Positions 8,380-16,009 of a DNA stretch of 58,238 bases are shown here, in pieces; positions within the stretch are counted from its first letter, which is position 1, and each line of letters opens with the position of its first letter. The notes below the pieces were generated by a model, which ran no database searches, was not told where the DNA came from, and worked only from the letters and a program-made list of their open reading frames with translations. The DNA lies in NCBI RefSeq assembly GCF_014637405.1, contig NZ_BMEY01000003.1:1-58238 (forward strand). The letters are read 5' to 3'. Source of the stretch: Ornithinibacillus halotolerans. GTDB taxonomy: Bacteria > Bacillota > Bacilli > Bacillales > Amphibacillaceae. A program made the position numbers and the translations under genes.

Positions 8380-9138
8380 TTATACAGGTGAACCAATTTT
8401 TATGTTTTCAATCTCCAACAATTTGCGGATATCTTTTATCAGTTCAATTGCTGATGGTGTATCGCCATGAACGCAAATAGTTTTCCCCTCAACTCGAATC
8501 GTTTCCCCGGTTATTGCTGTAATCGTGTTTTCTTTAACCATCTGGATAACGCGTTGGGCGGCAACTTGACTATCTGTTATGACAGCATTTTCTTGATGGC
8601 GAGGGACGAGAGTTAAGTCTTTGTTGTAGGCTCTATCCGCAAATAATTCTAAAACATAAGGTTGGCCTTTTCGTTTGGCAATTCGTTCTAACTCTGAATT
8701 AGGTTTTACAAATAAAGGGAGGTTAGAATTAACTGATTGCACAGCCTCAACGATACTTGTAGCAATACTAGTATTTTTATCCGCCATATTGTTTAAATTG
8801 CCATGTGGTTTTACATGTTGCATAATAACGTCATGTTTCTTGCAGAATATATCTAATGCCCCAATTTGGTAAATGATCATATTCGTTAATGTTTGTTCAG
8901 GTATTTCCATATTCCATCGCCCAAACCCGATTAAATTTGGAAAGCCAGGATGTGCGCCGATGCCAACATGATATTTCTTAGCCATAGCAACTGTTTGGTC
9001 CATCACATCAGGATCTCCACCGTGAAAACCACAGGCTATATTAACGGAAGAGATAAGTTGAATCACTTCATGATCATTTCCAAGGGAATACGGTCCAAAG
9101 CTTTCTCCCATATCACAATTTAAATCGATTATCTTCAC
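8380..9138 (-). CDS. pxpA: 5-oxoprolinase subunit A (LamB/YcsF family)
   Basis: This 252-residue protein has the family start DLNCDMGESFG and later NIACGFHGGDP and KPHGNLNN. PxpA, B and C together hydrolyse 5-oxoproline (pyroglutamate) to glutamate using ATP; PxpA is the LamB/YcsF-type subunit. The GTG start follows AGGGGGAATTTCAA. It is the last gene of a pxpB-pxpC-pxpA operon, 16 bases after pxpC. The length is normal and no damage is seen. Confidence 0.94.
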   Translation of the reverse strand: MKIIDLNCDMGESFGPYSLGNDHEVIQLISSVNIACGFHGGDPDVMDQTVAMAKKYHVGIGAHPGFPNLIGFGRWNMEIPEQTLTNMIIYQIGALDIFCKKHDVIMQHVKPHGNLNNMADKNTSIATSIVEAVQSVNSNLPLFVKPNSELERIAKRKGQPYVLELFADRAYNKDLTLVPRHQENAVITDSQVAAQRVIQMVKENTITAITGETIRVEGKTICVHGDTPSAIELIKDIRKLLEIENIKIGSPV

Positions 9139-9154
9139 TTGAAATTCCCCCTAC

Positions 9155-10096
9155 TTAAATGGTTGCTTTCCACATTGTAAATAATTTTTCTTGCTTTACT
9201 AATAATTCCTGTGCTTCTTCTAGTGTTACTTGTTTAAACGTAATCTTATCTTTTGGTTTTAATTGAGCAATTTTTGGTAAATCAACGGAAATGACTCCAG
9301 CAATTTTCGTGTACCCGCCAATACTTTGCCTACCTACTTGTAATAATATCGGTAATCCATTTTTCGGAACTTGTATTGCTCCAATAAACATTCCTTCAGA
9401 TGGAATATCAGCAGATTTTACATGTTCAATTTTTGGACCGTGTAGTCTGGATGCCATTCGATCCGAGTCTAATGACACGGTGTACTCCGAGTTTAAAAAT
9501 GTGTGGATCCCTTTTTCTGTAAAGGCATCTTCTTGTGGTCCTAGAATTACACGAACAGTAACGTTTGATGAATAGGTAGGTATAAGAGTAGGTATAAGTC
9601 TTCTTCTAGTCGGTATTTTTAGAAGGGTTCCATCATTACCAGTATATATATAATCCCCTCTTTCTAAGCTTCTACCTTCTTTCCCTCCGATTTGACTAAT
9701 TAAATCAGTAGATTTGCTACCTAGAACATTGTCACCTTCAAATCCACCAGATACAGCGAGGTAAGCCCGACAACCGGAGGAATATCCTTTAAAATGGATT
9801 CTATCTCCTTTTTTTACTGTAATTGTACTCCACATTGGTACTGGTTTGTTGTTAATATGAGGATTTAAGTTAGCTCCTGTAATAGCTATTGTAGTCGATT
9901 TCAATGCTTTTAGCTCAGGACCTAATAGTGTGATTTCTAACGTAGCGGCATCTTCTGGATTTTGTACAAGAACATTAGCTATTCGATGTGCATATGAATC
10001 AGCAACACCAGATACAGCTACTCCGTATTTTTGATATCCTTTACGCCCAAGGTCTTGAATGGTAGTTAGTAAGCCAGGCTTGATTACTTTAAACAT
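9155..10096 (-). CDS. pxpC: 5-oxoprolinase subunit C (KipA-like, biotin-dependent carboxylase-like)
   Basis: This 313-residue cyclophilin-like-fold protein of the KipA/allophanate hydrolase subunit 2 family begins with KPGLLTTIQDLGRKGYQ and includes AVSGVADSYAHRIAN. With PxpB it forms the complex that activates and processes 5-oxoproline. Its start overlaps the end of pxpB by eight bases, which indicates translational coupling and a fixed subunit ratio. In Bacillus the equivalent pair was first named for effects on the sporulation kinase KinA, but the three-gene operon here points to 5-oxoproline breakdown. Confidence 0.93.
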   Translation of the reverse strand: MFKVIKPGLLTTIQDLGRKGYQKYGVAVSGVADSYAHRIANVLVQNPEDAATLEITLLGPELKALKSTTIAITGANLNPHINNKPVPMWSTITVKKGDRIHFKGYSSGCRAYLAVSGGFEGDNVLGSKSTDLISQIGGKEGRSLERGDYIYTGNDGTLLKIPTRRRLIPTLIPTYSSNVTVRVILGPQEDAFTEKGIHTFLNSEYTVSLDSDRMASRLHGPKIEHVKSADIPSEGMFIGAIQVPKNGLPILLQVGRQSIGGYTKIAGVISVDLPKIAQLKPKDKITFKQVTLEEAQELLVKQEKLFTMWKATI

Positions 10097-10787
10097 CTAC
10101 ATCACGACCTTTTACATCAGCCACTATTTCCACATATTCCTTCTTCGTTATCGCTTTAAATTTGACCTTATCACCAGGAGAGAGGAGGAATGGTGCTTTC
10201 TTGTTAAAATTGAATAATGGTATCGGTGTATTTCCTATTAATCTCCATCCGCCAGGACTATCTGTTGGGTAAATTCCAGTTTGATTATTTGCTATTCCGA
10301 CACTACCTGCTTTAATTTTCTTTCGAGGACTATCTAATCTTGGTGTTGTTAATTGTTTAGGCAGACCACCTAAAAAGGGAAAACCAGGTGAAAATCCTAG
10401 GAAGTGAACAGTATAGATTGGACTAGTATGTAAATGAATTACTTCTTCTTCTGTTATTTGATGAAATTGTGCAACATCCGATAAATCAGGACCCATTTCA
10501 CCTCCGTACAAGACTGGTATTTCAATAAGCGTATTTGTGGATAAATGACTAGTGGTTAATTTATGTTCAAGTGAAGCTACTGTTGCTTTTATTGTTTGAT
10601 AAGTAATTTTTATAGGATTATAGTTTACAAGAATGGATTGATAACCTAGAATTACTTCTTCTATTCCATCGATAGAACTGGATTCTATTAAAGATGCAAG
10701 TTTTTGCACATTGCTTGTAACTTGTTCAGAACGTTTATCCCCTAAGATAATTAGTACAGCTTGATCTCCGGCTACCTTAAACTCCAT
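10089..10787 (-). CDS. pxpB: 5-oxoprolinase subunit B (KipI-like)
   Basis: About 232 residues from the ATG at 10787. A GTG nine bases upstream is open but overlaps the AGAAG ribosome binding site, so the ATG is preferred. Family segments are present: FLGFSPGFPFLGGLP near residue 115, then a proline- and glycine-rich stretch with SVGIANNQTGIYPTDSPGGW near 150. It is the first gene of the pxp operon and probably binds PxpC. A 107-base gap separates it from the upstream protease gene. Confidence 0.93.
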   Translation of the reverse strand: MEFKVAGDQAVLIILGDKRSEQVTSNVQKLASLIESSSIDGIEEVILGYQSILVNYNPIKITYQTIKATVASLEHKLTTSHLSTNTLIEIPVLYGGEMGPDLSDVAQFHQITEEEVIHLHTSPIYTVHFLGFSPGFPFLGGLPKQLTTPRLDSPRKKIKAGSVGIANNQTGIYPTDSPGGWRLIGNTPIPLFNFNKKAPFLLSPGDKVKFKAITKKEYVEIVADVKGRDVDV

Positions 10788-10864
10788 TATGATCACTTCT
10801 TTCTATTAACTAATTATTCGGAAAAATTATATTAAAAAATGGGAAGAGTTTTTCAAGAGATAAC

Positions 10865-10898
10865 AGGAGAACTGGCCAGCATCATGGGCAATTCTCCT
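10865..10898. terminator. Hairpin between the M50 protease gene and pxpB
   Basis: AGGAGAACTGGCC and GGGCAATTCTCCT form an imperfect 12-13 bp stem just after the protease stop. The T-run is on the plus-strand side (ATTTATTATTTTTTT), so it is a better terminator for antisense transcription than for the leftward operon. It could still mark an mRNA 3' end. Confidence 0.4.
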
Positions 10899-10903
10899 AT
10901 TTA

Positions 10904-12067
10904 TTATTTTTTTGCTTTTACATATATTAATAATCCTAATAGTAAAACAGTTTGACCTAGAAAGAATACCCCATCCCAAAAGTAAGGATTCGTAGGAGAT
11001 GAACTAATATAGGTTATTGCTTTTGAATAAGCAAAGAGTAATGCCGGTATTAAATATACTCCAAATAGAACAAAAGTAAGTACTATTCCAAGCAGATAAA
11101 ACACGCTATATAAACGAATACCACGCATTTCTCCGTCAAAAGCAACCGTCGATTCGTTTTTCTTTAAGAAAGGAATCCATTTACTTAAAAATTGTTTTCC
11201 ATTCTCCATTAAATTATAATGTCCGGTTATGTTTTCAATCAAATAATAAAAATCTGTCTTCATATAAAAACAGCATTGATAAATAGTTTTAATAATAATA
11301 TCAAAAATGATAATCGTAATGATTCCACTGAACAAGGAATTGCTTACTCCGGTTAAAAGAAGCAAAATCGCAATAAATAAAATGACTTGTTCAAACGCAA
11401 TTCCTCCGAAAAAAAGGATGTTTCTTTTCTTCTGTGGTAATTTCCAACTAGCTGTTAAATCAGTTTCAAAAACTATTAAAAATAAACGGTTGCCAATATC
11501 TAATTTAGCAGGTAAATGTTGGGCACGAATAGCCAATATATGTCCAAATTCGTGAATAATAATTAATAAAAGTGAAATTCCCATATAGATTAGAATACTA
11601 ATCATCATCGAATCAAATAAAAATAGATCGCGATAGTGGGGGATGTAATCGGAATTAAAAATCAGCAAACCTATATTTAAAAACAACAAACTTGGATATA
11701 GTTTGTTTGTATATTTATTAAAGAAAATTTTTGCAATTTGTGGAGAAATCCATTCAAACCCCTTCGTTGGGTTCTGTTTTATTGGTGTATCCACAGGAGT
11801 TTCATCAATTAATTTTACTAAACCAAACTCAATTAACTGTTCAGCAAAACCGATCACATCAACCTCATCTGGTGGATAATCCTGTTTTAACATTGCCTCA
11901 ATTTCACCTAATGACTTTCCATTCTCTATATAATTAATGGCATCAATACAAATTTTAGGCATTTCATAAAAATCGCCAGAAGAAACATCTTCGACAATAA
12001 AATGCTTATGATCTGGCCGAATTGTAATTTCATGTAAGCTTAATTTAGACTCAAATGACAGGTTCAT
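10904..12067 (-). CDS. PqqD-like domain fused to M50 (site-2-protease-type) membrane metallopeptidase
   Basis: About 387 residues from the ATG at 12067, which has GAGGTG four bases upstream; the longer TTG reading overlaps that site and is not used. Residues 15-90 resemble a PqqD/RiPP recognition domain (ICIDAINYIENGKSLGEIEAML, then IGFAEQLIEFGLVKLID). Residues 120-385 hold several membrane helices with the zinc motif HEFGH at 172-176 and a likely third ligand in MKTDFYYL (Asp272), as in YydH-like peptide proteases. PqqD-like domains bind leader peptides of ribosomally made peptides, and M50 enzymes cut substrates in or near the membrane. A 22-residue peptide gene lies immediately upstream, so this protein probably binds and cleaves that peptide. 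No radical-SAM, cyclase or dedicated ABC exporter is adjacent. Confidence 0.8.
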   Translation of the reverse strand: MNLSFESKLSLHEITIRPDHKHFIVEDVSSGDFYEMPKICIDAINYIENGKSLGEIEAMLKQDYPPDEVDVIGFAEQLIEFGLVKLIDETPVDTPIKQNPTKGFEWISPQIAKIFFNKYTNKLYPSLLFLNIGLLIFNSDYIPHYRDLFLFDSMMISILIYMGISLLLIIIHEFGHILAIRAQHLPAKLDIGNRLFLIVFETDLTASWKLPQKKRNILFFGGIAFEQVILFIAILLLLTGVSNSLFSGIITIIIFDIIIKTIYQCCFYMKTDFYYLIENITGHYNLMENGKQFLSKWIPFLKKNESTVAFDGEMRGIRLYSVFYLLGIVLTFVLFGVYLIPALLFAYSKAITYISSSPTNPYFWDGVFFLGQTVLLLGLLIYVKAKK

Positions 12068-12075
12068 TTTACACC

Positions 12076-12111
12076 TCAAAAAATAATAGGATGCTAGATT
12101 ATTAGCATCCT
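12076..12111 (-). terminator. Hairpin with U-tract between the small peptide gene and the protease gene
   Basis: A perfect 9-bp stem AGGATGCTA/TAGCATCCT with a six-base loop (12088-12111) is followed on the minus strand by ATTATTTTTTG. It lies between the tiny peptide stop and the protease ribosome binding site, so it probably ends most transcripts after the peptide and lets a fraction read into the protease. That is a common way to make more precursor than enzyme. Confidence 0.75.
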
Positions 12112-12136
12112 GTTTTGAATGATTTAAAATTTAAAA

Positions 12137-12205
12137 TTAGAACTTAGGAATAAAGATACACCACCAACAAGTTGCTTTTTTCTCTTCTAGTTTACGGATT
12201 TTCAT
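12137..12205 (-). CDS. Candidate precursor peptide, 22 residues, C-terminal CWWCIFIPKF
   Basis: A short ORF, unlikely to be called by a gene finder: ATG at 12205, stop TAA at 12137. The ribosome binding site AAAGGGGGTG is among the strongest in the window and correctly spaced. The product starts with a charged, Lys/Glu-rich, leader-like half (MKIRKLEEKKAT) and ends with a hydrophobic aromatic half (CWWCIFIPKF) containing a CxxC with two Trp. Such a split is typical of modified peptides or peptide pheromones. The gene begins 31 bases after the HD-GYP stop and is followed by a hairpin with U-tract and then a PqqD-M50 protease. The translation signals and layout are seen directly; the role as a processed signal, bacteriocin or RiPP is inferred. 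I do not recognise a named family. Confidence 0.7.
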   Translation of the reverse strand: MKIRKLEEKKATCWWCIFIPKF

Positions 12206-12236
12206 TCCTTTACACCCCCTTTCAAATTTGACCGTA

Positions 12237-13391
12237 TTAGTTATTATTGTATTTATCGTGAATATCTTTCCATTCTGGATATATTTCTTTAAATAAATCA
12301 ACTAATTGAGGATCGAATTGGGTTCCTTTCCCTTCAATCATTCGCTTATACGCTTCTTCTAAAGGAAGGGCTGCACGATAAGATCTCGAAGAAGTCATCG
12401 CATCAAAAGCATCGGCTAATGCTGTAATTCTTGCTAATATTGACGTTTCTTCTCCTTTTAATCCATCAGGGTATCCTTTCCCATCCCATCTTTCGTGGTG
12501 ATGTAAGATAACATCAATATTATCTGACATACCATCGACATTTTGAATTGCTTCTGCACCAACTAACGTGTGCATCTTAATAATGTTGAATTCTTCATCG
12601 GTTAGTTTACCGGATTTCGTTAAGATTGCGTCTGGAATATGAATTTTCCCGATATCATGAAGTAAACAAGCGTAATAAAAATATCTTAACTCATTTTTGG
12701 TAAATTTTCCAGTTTTTGTCGCTAAAATCATCGCGTACTCGGCTACACGCTCACTATGCCCACGTGTATAAGGATCTTTTAGTTCCAAAGTAGCATTAAT
12801 TCCCTTTACTATTCCTTCCAACTGTTTATCGTAAGCGTTACTTACTGTTTCCATATAACTAATGAACCTCTTGAGAATAATAAAGGTAATAACCGTAATA
12901 ACTAGAACAATTATTAACGGAAGGATAAAATGAGTATTTTTAAGAATTAGACCGACCAATAGATATTTTAAAGCTGTACCTAAAGATACTAGATAAAAAT
13001 AGTTCTTATTAACAAAAATTGGAGAAAATAATATGATAATTACTTCGACAAAGTTACCACTACTATACGGAACATCGTTGTTCGAGTAAAACCAAAGTTC
13101 GGTAAATAAGTTAATAATAATATAACTAAGAAAATAGAGATATTTGATCCATTCAGGCCTATTTGTTTTATAAAGGTAATGGCTGATTGGAATAAGGATA
13201 ATCATTGCACCATAAAGAATATAGTCCCAAAATAAAGTCGTATTGACTACTTCAAATTGCCATGGAATCGTGGGTAAAAAATGAGTTAAAATTATATCAT
13301 AAATTATAAAAGATCCATAAAAGAGAACTAAAAACCATTTTGTAGCTTTCTTTTCTTCGTGTAACAACGGATTATGAAGTGGATTTTTCAT
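12237..13391 (-). CDS. Membrane HD-GYP domain protein (probable c-di-GMP phosphodiesterase)
   Basis: This 384-residue protein has about six hydrophobic helices in residues 18-178 and then a cytoplasmic HD-GYP domain. Motifs are HSERVAEYA near 212, HDIGK at 245-249 and HHHERWDGKGYP at 297-308, all intact, so c-di-GMP hydrolysis is likely. The membrane part has no recognised sensor signature. AGAGG lies eight bases before the ATG. It is the first gene of a leftward operon with the 22-residue peptide and PqqD-M50 protease, an unusual pairing. The membrane domain could sense the peptide or a related signal (inference). Confidence 0.88.
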   Translation of the reverse strand: MKNPLHNPLLHEEKKATKWFLVLFYGSFIIYDIILTHFLPTIPWQFEVVNTTLFWDYILYGAMIILIPISHYLYKTNRPEWIKYLYFLSYIIINLFTELWFYSNNDVPYSSGNFVEVIIILFSPIFVNKNYFYLVSLGTALKYLLVGLILKNTHFILPLIIVLVITVITFIILKRFISYMETVSNAYDKQLEGIVKGINATLELKDPYTRGHSERVAEYAMILATKTGKFTKNELRYFYYACLLHDIGKIHIPDAILTKSGKLTDEEFNIIKMHTLVGAEAIQNVDGMSDNIDVILHHHERWDGKGYPDGLKGEETSILARITALADAFDAMTSSRSYRAALPLEEAYKRMIEGKGTQFDPQLVDLFKEIYPEWKDIHDKYNNN

Positions 13392-13416
13392 TGTATATTC
13401 CTCTCTATGAATTTTA

Positions 13417-13445
13417 TATATAATAGTAGATAAAAAGTTTGTTAA
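13417..13445 (-). promoter_or_regulatory. Putative promoter of the HD-GYP/peptide/protease operon
   Basis: On the minus strand TTAACA (13445-13440), a 17-bp spacer and TATATA (13422-13417) lie about 25 bases upstream of the HD-GYP start. The rest of the ~400-base gap to the next gene holds no convincing gene. A 31-codon ORF at 13681-13776 has a possible GAGGAAG site but no other support. Confidence 0.45.
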
Positions 13446-13777
13446 AAAATCGACATTTCACGACAAAATTCAACCTTGTACTATTTTACCATCATATTCC
13501 ATGATAATCCTAATAGAAATTAGTATTTTGGTGAATTATAGGTCTAATTCACTAGGTGTAAGGTATAGTTATTTCAAAATCATAAGAAACAAATGTTAAC
13601 GATAAAAAAGAATAAGGAGTACTTGGACGTGATTACTAGATTTAGTATGATATGAAGTAGGTGACCTTTATGAGGAAGTGATGGTTGTAATGGTTATAAA
13701 ATTTAAATACGATAATAATTCTACTTGCTTATTTTACACCATTCCTCCAGTACTGAAAATGGTAATTCTTGTATAAG

Positions 13778-13794
13778 AGGGGGACTGTCCCCCT
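13778..13794. repeat. Short perfect palindrome AGGGGGACTGTCCCCCT
   Basis: A 17-base inverted repeat with a one-base centre that touches the stop codon of the leftward YuiD-like gene. It may act as a short terminator stem, but no T-run follows on the minus strand. Confidence 0.4.
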
Positions 13795-14254
13795 AGTCGT
13801 CCTTTTCGAGCATATGGCTTAGTGCGCCGATGAATACACCAAGAGCGGCACCACCAAGTACTTCTATTGGCATATGACCTAACATTTCCTTTAATTCTTT
13901 TTCACGCTTTCGGTATGTAATGCCAGGGTGTTGTTCCGCTAACTTTTCTAATTCTTCATACATATCGTTTACAGCAATAGCAGTTTGACCAGCTTGCCAT
14001 CTGATTCCCATGGCATCATACATGACAATTAGACTAAATATACTACTAATACCAAAATCCATCGAAGAAAATCCTCGTTTAAACCCTATGTAGCTTGTTA
14101 AAGAAGTTACTGCAGCAGAATGGGAACTTGGCATATCACCAGAACCAATCATCTTTTTCCAGTCCCAAACCCCAGTTTCTTTGTAATGAAGGGGTACTTT
14201 TAAAAATTGGGCAGCACCTATACCAATTAATGCAGTAGTCATTGCACGATTCAT
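13793..14254 (-). CDS. yuiD: Divergent PAP2 family protein (YuiD-like, DUF212)
   Basis: About 153 residues from the ATG at 14254, six bases after GAGGTG; a GTG three codons upstream is also open but lies within that site. The protein has the divergent PAP2 phosphatase signatures KMIGSGDMPSSHSA near residue 36 and YDAMGIRWQAGQTA near 74, with several short hydrophobic helices. The family is membrane-bound and resembles acid phosphatases of the PAP2 type, but the substrate is unknown. It is transcribed away from the MBL-fold gene at 14.3 kb. Confidence 0.88.
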   Translation of the reverse strand: MNRAMTTALIGIGAAQFLKVPLHYKETGVWDWKKMIGSGDMPSSHSAAVTSLTSYIGFKRGFSSMDFGISSIFSLIVMYDAMGIRWQAGQTAIAVNDMYEELEKLAEQHPGITYRKREKELKEMLGHMPIEVLGGAALGVFIGALSHMLEKDD

Positions 14255-14333
14255 CACATTCACCTCATTTAAATTTTGTGTTATAACAGTAATTTTTATG
14301 TATAGGAAGGAGGAATAGTGGCTTCATTACATA

Positions 14334-15173
14334 ATGAGCTGCTTCATAAACATGTATTATATATGTGAAACTTGTGGAATCCAATATGATCAATCAGCAC
14401 AACCACCAGTGACATGCAAAATTTGTACGGAAGAAAGGCAATATGTTCCAATAGATGGGCAGTCATGGATCACGTTAGAAGATATGATTCAATCGGAGAA
14501 ATACCGAAATGAAATTACAAAAGTCGAAACAGGATTATATAGTATTCATACGATACCTTCATTTGCAATTGGACAAGCTGCCTATGTGATTCAACATAAT
14601 GGCTTCCATTTACTGTGGGACTGTATTGCTTATTTAGATCAAGCCACGATAGAAAAGTTGCATCAAATTGGAGGAATAGATGGGATTGCGTTGTCTCATC
14701 CTCATTATTATTCCACTCAAGTCGAATGGGCAAATGAGTTCAATATCCCCATCTTTATACATGAGGATGATAAGGAATGGATTACAAGACCTAGTGAGAA
14801 AATTATTTATTGGTCTGGCGAAAGAAAAGAATTACAGCCTGGACTCTGCTTACATCGCTTAGGTGGTCATTTTAAAGGTGGGGCCGTGTTAGAATGGACT
14901 GCAGGTAATAATGACAAAGGAATTCTTCTTACAGGAGATATTATCCAAGTTGTTAAAGATCAAAATTGGGTAAGTTTTATGTATAGTTATCCAAATTTAA
15001 TTCCGTTACCGGCAAATAAAGTTCAAGAGATTTCAGAACGGGTCAAAACGATGAAGATCGATCGTATTTATAATGCATTTCAAGGAGTAATTAAAAGTAA
15101 TGCCATACAAATCGTAGAAAAATCAGCAAATCGTTACATATTAGCACTGTCGGGTAAATGGTTTGAAACATAA
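14334..15173 (+). CDS. MBL-fold metallo-hydrolase with N-terminal zinc ribbon
   Basis: This 279-residue protein opens with a rubredoxin-like ribbon (CETCG...CKIC, residues 12-32) and continues as a metallo-beta-lactamase fold. The usual HxHxDH is replaced by LSHPHYYST near residue 121; later His/Asp positions (GGHFKGGAV, LLTGDII) are present. Loss of the Asp-His half suggests an altered metal site, seen in a branch of this family. The best ribosome binding site, AAGGAGG at 14307-14313, is about 20 bases before the ATG, and no in-frame start is closer because of an in-frame TAG. An alternative start is the ATG at 14352. Function unknown. Confidence 0.8.
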   Translation: MSCFINMYYICETCGIQYDQSAQPPVTCKICTEERQYVPIDGQSWITLEDMIQSEKYRNEITKVETGLYSIHTIPSFAIGQAAYVIQHNGFHLLWDCIAYLDQATIEKLHQIGGIDGIALSHPHYYSTQVEWANEFNIPIFIHEDDKEWITRPSEKIIYWSGERKELQPGLCLHRLGGHFKGGAVLEWTAGNNDKGILLTGDIIQVVKDQNWVSFMYSYPNLIPLPANKVQEISERVKTMKIDRIYNAFQGVIKSNAIQIVEKSANRYILALSGKWFET

Positions 15174-15245
15174 TTGTAATCACTTATTTCGTTGAATTTA
15201 TTGTATGATAAGGATAATAGTTAAAATAAACATAAGGTGATTGCG

Positions 15246-15677
15246 ATGGAGCCGAGAAAAACATTTGATGACATTAATGACGAAGTACTTTATGCAGTGA
15301 AACAGTTAGGGGAATTACGAGATTTGGCATTAGAGAATTATATTAGTGATGTTATAAAACAACCAAATTCAATTAAACTTGCTAATCAAATCCTTCATTA
15401 TTTAGATCTAGTGAATAAAGAAAGTACTAAAATTACTGAGAGAGAAGAAATTAAAAATCATCTTAAATTAACTGAATTGATTGAGGAACTAAAGAAGAAG
15501 AGTCTAACTCCAATGGAAAAGAGATTTATTTATGAAGAAATTGCTAGACTTATTCGAGCGATGGAATCCTTGCGTCATTACTGGTTACAAAAGTCGTTAA
15601 CTGGTGTCAAGTATGTAGGAGCAGTCGGGGCAGTTGTTGCAGCAACCTTATTTTTCCGTAAAAAAAATACTAAATAG
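15246..15677 (+). CDS. Small C-terminally membrane-anchored hypothetical protein
   Basis: About 143 residues from the ATG at 15246, eight bases after AAGGTG; a GTG three codons earlier is embedded in that site. The body is charged and mostly alpha-helical. A single hydrophobic helix near the C terminus (VKYVGAVGAVVAATLFF) ends in RKKNTK, a tail-anchor arrangement with positive charges. I do not recognise a family. An intrinsic terminator follows. Confidence 0.7.
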   Translation: MEPRKTFDDINDEVLYAVKQLGELRDLALENYISDVIKQPNSIKLANQILHYLDLVNKESTKITEREEIKNHLKLTELIEELKKKSLTPMEKRFIYEEIARLIRAMESLRHYWLQKSLTGVKYVGAVGAVVAATLFFRKKNTK

Positions 15678-15686
15678 TAAAAAAGT

Positions 15687-15719
15687 TAAACTATCTTCCG
15701 TTTGGGAGGTAGTTTTTTT
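15687..15719 (+). terminator. Intrinsic terminator
   Basis: AAACTATCTTCC and GGGAGGTAGTTT form a stem with loop GTTT, followed by seven T residues. It ends the small anchored-protein gene. The remaining ~290 bases to the AtoE-like gene hold a plausible -10 TATACT at 15815-15820 with only a weak -35, and no gene. Confidence 0.85.
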
Positions 15720-16009
15720 GTGCTGTACCGAAAAAATCCATTGATGTGAAAAGACGAACATAATTGATATTAATATAATTGTGTAAAATATGTGTCAGTA
15801 TTTCAAAATTCTGTTATACTGATAGATGTTTTTAATGATTGTGATATAGCAAACAAACTTTCTTCGAGATACATGAGTGTTGTAAATTTTCACATTATTT
15901 GTTGATTTATCAAGAAGAAACGATAAAATGGAAAGAAAGCATTGTACTGGAATAATTAAGACAACACAGAATAAAATGTACTACAACTTTTAAAGGAGGG
16001 AGTTTTACG

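Noticed and set aside
13681-13776. A 31-codon ORF with a GAGGAAG site in the gap before the YuiD-like gene
   Set aside because: No recognisable features, promoter or terminator; the ribosome binding site match could be chance. Left as a note only.
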